Translations under genes and position numbers: made by a program
The notes under the pieces: model-generated
Databases searched by the model: none
Told to the model about the DNA's origin: nothing
The model's input: the letters and a program-made list of their open reading frames with translations, nothing else
Part shown: piece by piece, positions 61,752 through 64,000 of the stretch
How positions within the stretch are numbered: position 1 is the first letter of the stretch
Layout of the letters: every line of letters begins with the position of its first letter
Assembly (NCBI GenBank): GCA_963678275.1
Contig: OY782765.1
Coordinates: 1,488,001-1,552,000, forward strand
Direction: 5' to 3'
Length of the DNA: 64,000 nucleotides
Origin: G963677445 sp963678275
GTDB taxonomy: Bacteria; Bacteroidota; Ignavibacteria; Ignavibacteriales; Melioribacteraceae

Positions 61752-63930
61752 TTCTTTTCATTCCTTTCCAGATTTCCAAATGATTCTTCTTCATCCACCG
61801 TATCTTCTGTAAATTATATTTCAGGGGAGCAAAATTAGCTTTATTTTCACATTTACGCAAAGCTCTTTCGGCAAAATATTCAGCATTATCAAAATCAGGT
61901 ATTTTAGTATAATATTCCGAGATTTCAAAAAGCAGGTAAAAATCATCGCTGTTTCTAACCTCAGGGCGTTCAAGAAACTCCGGGTGAAGAGAATCGGGAG
62001 GTTCTTCCTCAAGTTCAGATTTTAATAATCTTACCAACTCAGGCGCAGTTTCAGGAGAAAAAGAAATCCTATTGTGTTGAGCAAGGATTTTTAATTTTTC
62101 ATGAGTACTAATATCATTTAAATATGCAAAATAGTTTTTTCCATTGGAGGTGATAAAGTCTTGAAACCTCGCGTAATTATAATAGTTTTTTGAAGGATTT
62201 TGTTCCATTACCCTGTCATAATATTTCGCCGCCTGCTCAGGCATTCCCCTACGGGAATAAATTTCTCCAAGTAATAATTCCATCGCGTATTCATAAGAGG
62301 CTCCTTTGAAACGATCATTATATAAACCGGCATATTCCATTGCCCGGTCAAGGCTGTCCATTTTAATATAAGTATTAACCAATCCTCTTAATGAGGAGTA
62401 ATTATCTGTTCTGTTAAGCAGGTCCTTATACATTTCAAGGGCTTCTTCATATTTACCCCGATAAAACTCTTCCTTCGCCTCCTCCATTTTTCGGGCGACA
62501 TACCGCGGGCAGAATTTTTTTACCAGCGGCGGCCTCGCAAAATAAAGCTGCGCCCGGTGTTTATTCGTATCAGGTTCAATTGTATTTATAAACTCTTCGT
62601 AATCCCGGCTTAACTCCTCAATATTTTTACCGGTATATTTTTCGAAATCCATATCGGAATAAAGTTTATTAACAGTCTCCATACCATAATAAAGTGAAAT
62701 AAACTTCAGGAACGCTCCGGAAAGGGCGTAGGATAAAGATGTGTTGCTCGTGAAAAAGTTAAATCCTGAATAAAGTGAAGCGGGATCGATAAAATATCCG
62801 GCATGTTTGGCGAAAGCGGCGGTATGAAACAGATCAAAATCATCAAAATTGTTTTCCACCAGCATCGCGTATCCCTCAATCATTGCCGGGTTAAAATTTT
62901 CGGCAAGTTTAAATATTCCCCTCCCCTTTTCAGCCGAAAAAACATGCGCCAGTTCGTGAAGAATTGTCGTTCCGGGAGTATTGTTCTGAATAAAAATCAT
63001 ATACTGCCAGGGTTTGGAAACATCCGCGTTGCCCGCTCCAAAATATTCTTTCTTCATCTTTCGGTCTTTAAATATCCAGGAGGTTATTTTTTCCGAAGGT
63101 TTATAACCGAGAGAGTCTGCCAAGTAGCTGTAACAGAATTCATGCTCAAGGGCTAAATTTTTAATCCTGTGTTCCTTCAGATTCGAGGGCAGTACAAGTG
63201 AAAAATGTTCTGTCTCAATTTTAGCGCCGAGAGTTTTCGTCAATCCCGATTCTGTGGTGGAAAACCAGAAAAGTGGCTTGATAAAAAAATAAGCCGCCAG
63301 CGCCGATAAAATAAATATCTTACTTAAATATTTTTTTCGTCGGCTAATTAATTTTGTTAGACTAATGAAAAGCGCTGATACAATCAGCGTGGATGTGCTA
63401 AAATAAATTAAATTATTTGGAATATTAATGTATTCATCATATATATTTCCGGGGAAATAACCTATCAGAATACTATAAAAATACACCTGGGGATTTGTAT
63501 ATAATTCGTAAAGAGGAATAAATAAGAAGTAAATGAAAATAACAAAAAAAATCAAGCCCGGTCTTTTTTCACTCAGATGGAAACTAAAAAATCCTGAAAC
63601 CATTCCGAGCAAATATGAGGTTATAGAAATTAAAAAATAAAACGCGATATCATTTGTAACCAGACAGTCTGTAAAGAATATTGTCGAAACCAGCGAAATA
63701 ATCAGTGGAATCAGACATAGTGTAATTGATTTACCCATTACCTGTTTGGTAAACTTATCATTTGGAACTGAGCTATTATAATACTTCAGAACCATCAATC
63801 CTCCCGCGATGAACAGAAAAAACCCGTTTATTGCGGAAACTTCATACCCGATAACATTGGTAAGCGGCAGGAAAGCCAATAGTATATTTAACGCCGTAAA
63901 AAACGCCGCGAGTACGTAAAACAAACTCAT
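61741..63930 (-). CDS. Membrane-anchored HExxH metallopeptidase-like protein with TPRs
   Basis: This is a 729-residue protein. About six hydrophobic helices (residues 1-225) are followed by a gluzincin-like domain with zinc motif HELAHVFSAEKG (325-336) and a downstream Glu in IEGYAML (351-357) as likely third ligand. This layout resembles the MA clan of peptidases. About five TPR-like helices follow (about 490-640), ending in a further helical region. It should be held in the inner membrane with the peptidase and TPR part on one face. It starts five bases after the murA stop, so it shares a transcript with a cell-wall gene. Substrate and partner are unknown. Confidence 0.82.
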   Translation of the reverse strand: MSLFYVLAAFFTALNILLAFLPLTNVIGYEVSAINGFFLFIAGGLMVLKYYNSSVPNDKFTKQVMGKSITLCLIPLIISLVSTIFFTDCLVTNDIAFYFLISITSYLLGMVSGFFSFHLSEKRPGLIFFVIFIYFLFIPLYELYTNPQVYFYSILIGYFPGNIYDEYINIPNNLIYFSTSTLIVSALFISLTKLISRRKKYLSKIFILSALAAYFFIKPLFWFSTTESGLTKTLGAKIETEHFSLVLPSNLKEHRIKNLALEHEFCYSYLADSLGYKPSEKITSWIFKDRKMKKEYFGAGNADVSKPWQYMIFIQNNTPGTTILHELAHVFSAEKGRGIFKLAENFNPAMIEGYAMLVENNFDDFDLFHTAAFAKHAGYFIDPASLYSGFNFFTSNTSLSYALSGAFLKFISLYYGMETVNKLYSDMDFEKYTGKNIEELSRDYEEFINTIEPDTNKHRAQLYFARPPLVKKFCPRYVARKMEEAKEEFYRGKYEEALEMYKDLLNRTDNYSSLRGLVNTYIKMDSLDRAMEYAGLYNDRFKGASYEYAMELLLGEIYSRRGMPEQAAKYYDRVMEQNPSKNYYNYARFQDFITSNGKNYFAYLNDISTHEKLKILAQHNRISFSPETAPELVRLLKSELEEEPPDSLHPEFLERPEVRNSDDFYLLFEISEYYTKIPDFDNAEYFAERALRKCENKANFAPLKYNLQKIRWMKKNHLEIWKGMKRIEF

Positions 63931-63935
63931 TAGAC

Positions 63936-64000
63936 TTAATATTCTTGTGTCTGAACTCTTTCTATATCGGCGCCTAAAATTCCAAGCTTTTCTTCAATTC
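63936..64000 (-). CDS. murA: UDP-N-acetylglucosamine 1-carboxyvinyltransferase, 3' end
   Basis: Only the last 21 codons are present, reading IEEKLGILGADIERVQTQEY and a TAA. The phrase EKLxxLGADIERV is the conserved C-terminus of MurA, the first committed enzyme of peptidoglycan precursor synthesis. The rest lies outside the window. The call rests on this short but characteristic tail. Confidence 0.75.
   Translation of the reverse strand, partial: IEEKLGILGADIERVQTQEY

Overview
This window comes from an anaerobic, hydrogen-metabolising bacterium. The best guess is a member of the FCB superphylum (Ignavibacteria, Marinimicrobia, Cloacimonadota or Calditrichota-like). The clues are a C-terminal type IX secretion (Por) sorting domain on a large secreted protein, PorV/PorQ-like outer-membrane proteins, TPR/PAS/GAF histidine kinases, a lipoprotein with a classical lipobox, and AT-leaning, hairpin-rich intergenic DNA. 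No rRNA or tRNA gene was seen, so the lineage cannot be fixed.

Region 1 (1-8566, minus strand) is one overlapping operon for a group 4 membrane-bound [NiFe] hydrogenase. It runs from a dicluster Fe-S protein and a flavin/NAD(P)-binding protein (sulfhydrogenase beta/gamma-like) through NuoI-, NuoH-, NuoB-, NuoC- and NuoD-like subunits to NuoL-, MbhDE-, MnhB-, MnhC- and MnhD-like ion-translocating subunits. The large subunit keeps both Ni-binding CxxC motifs. Region 2 (9092-15650, minus) holds two histidine kinases preceded by a PPP-type phosphatase overlapping a von Willebrand A protein.

Region 3 (15754-28174, minus) is the centre of interest. Two complete trimeric [FeFe] hydrogenases (HydABC-1 and HydABC-2) flank a regulatory block. 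That block holds a histidine kinase carrying an [FeFe]-hydrogenase-like sensor domain, two stand-alone receiver proteins and a receiver-PAS-kinase. The cluster is co-oriented, tightly spaced and ends in a strong terminator. It looks like an H2/redox sensing circuit embedded in the catalytic operon. The two hydrogenases differ: HydA-1 has Ser in place of the proton-relay Cys of motif L1, and HydB-2 has an N-terminal thioredoxin-like domain stripped of its [2Fe-2S] cysteines.

Region 4 (28175-31143) is repeat DNA: a 379-380 bp unit in five copies, interrupted by a DUF433/DUF5615 toxin-antitoxin-like pair. Region 5 (31144-36931) has the secreted sorting-domain protein and, divergently, a three-receiver signalling hub with a degenerate kinase domain. 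Region 6 (36932-41406) is mostly gene-poor, with heptanucleotide arrays, hairpins, decayed gene fragments and a serine-hydrolase lipoprotein broken by one in-frame TAG.

Region 7 (41407-52112, plus) has gltX and glnS followed by six tandem outer-membrane barrel paralogues in two subfamilies. Region 8 (52113-53082) is again repeats, including a MITE-like palindrome. Region 9 (53083-60235, minus) is a MacAB-TolC-like export operon with one ATPase, three permeases and a frameshifted adaptor. Region 10 (60351-64000, minus) holds a CCA-adding-type nucleotidyltransferase, a membrane-anchored HExxH peptidase with TPRs, and the 3' end of murA.
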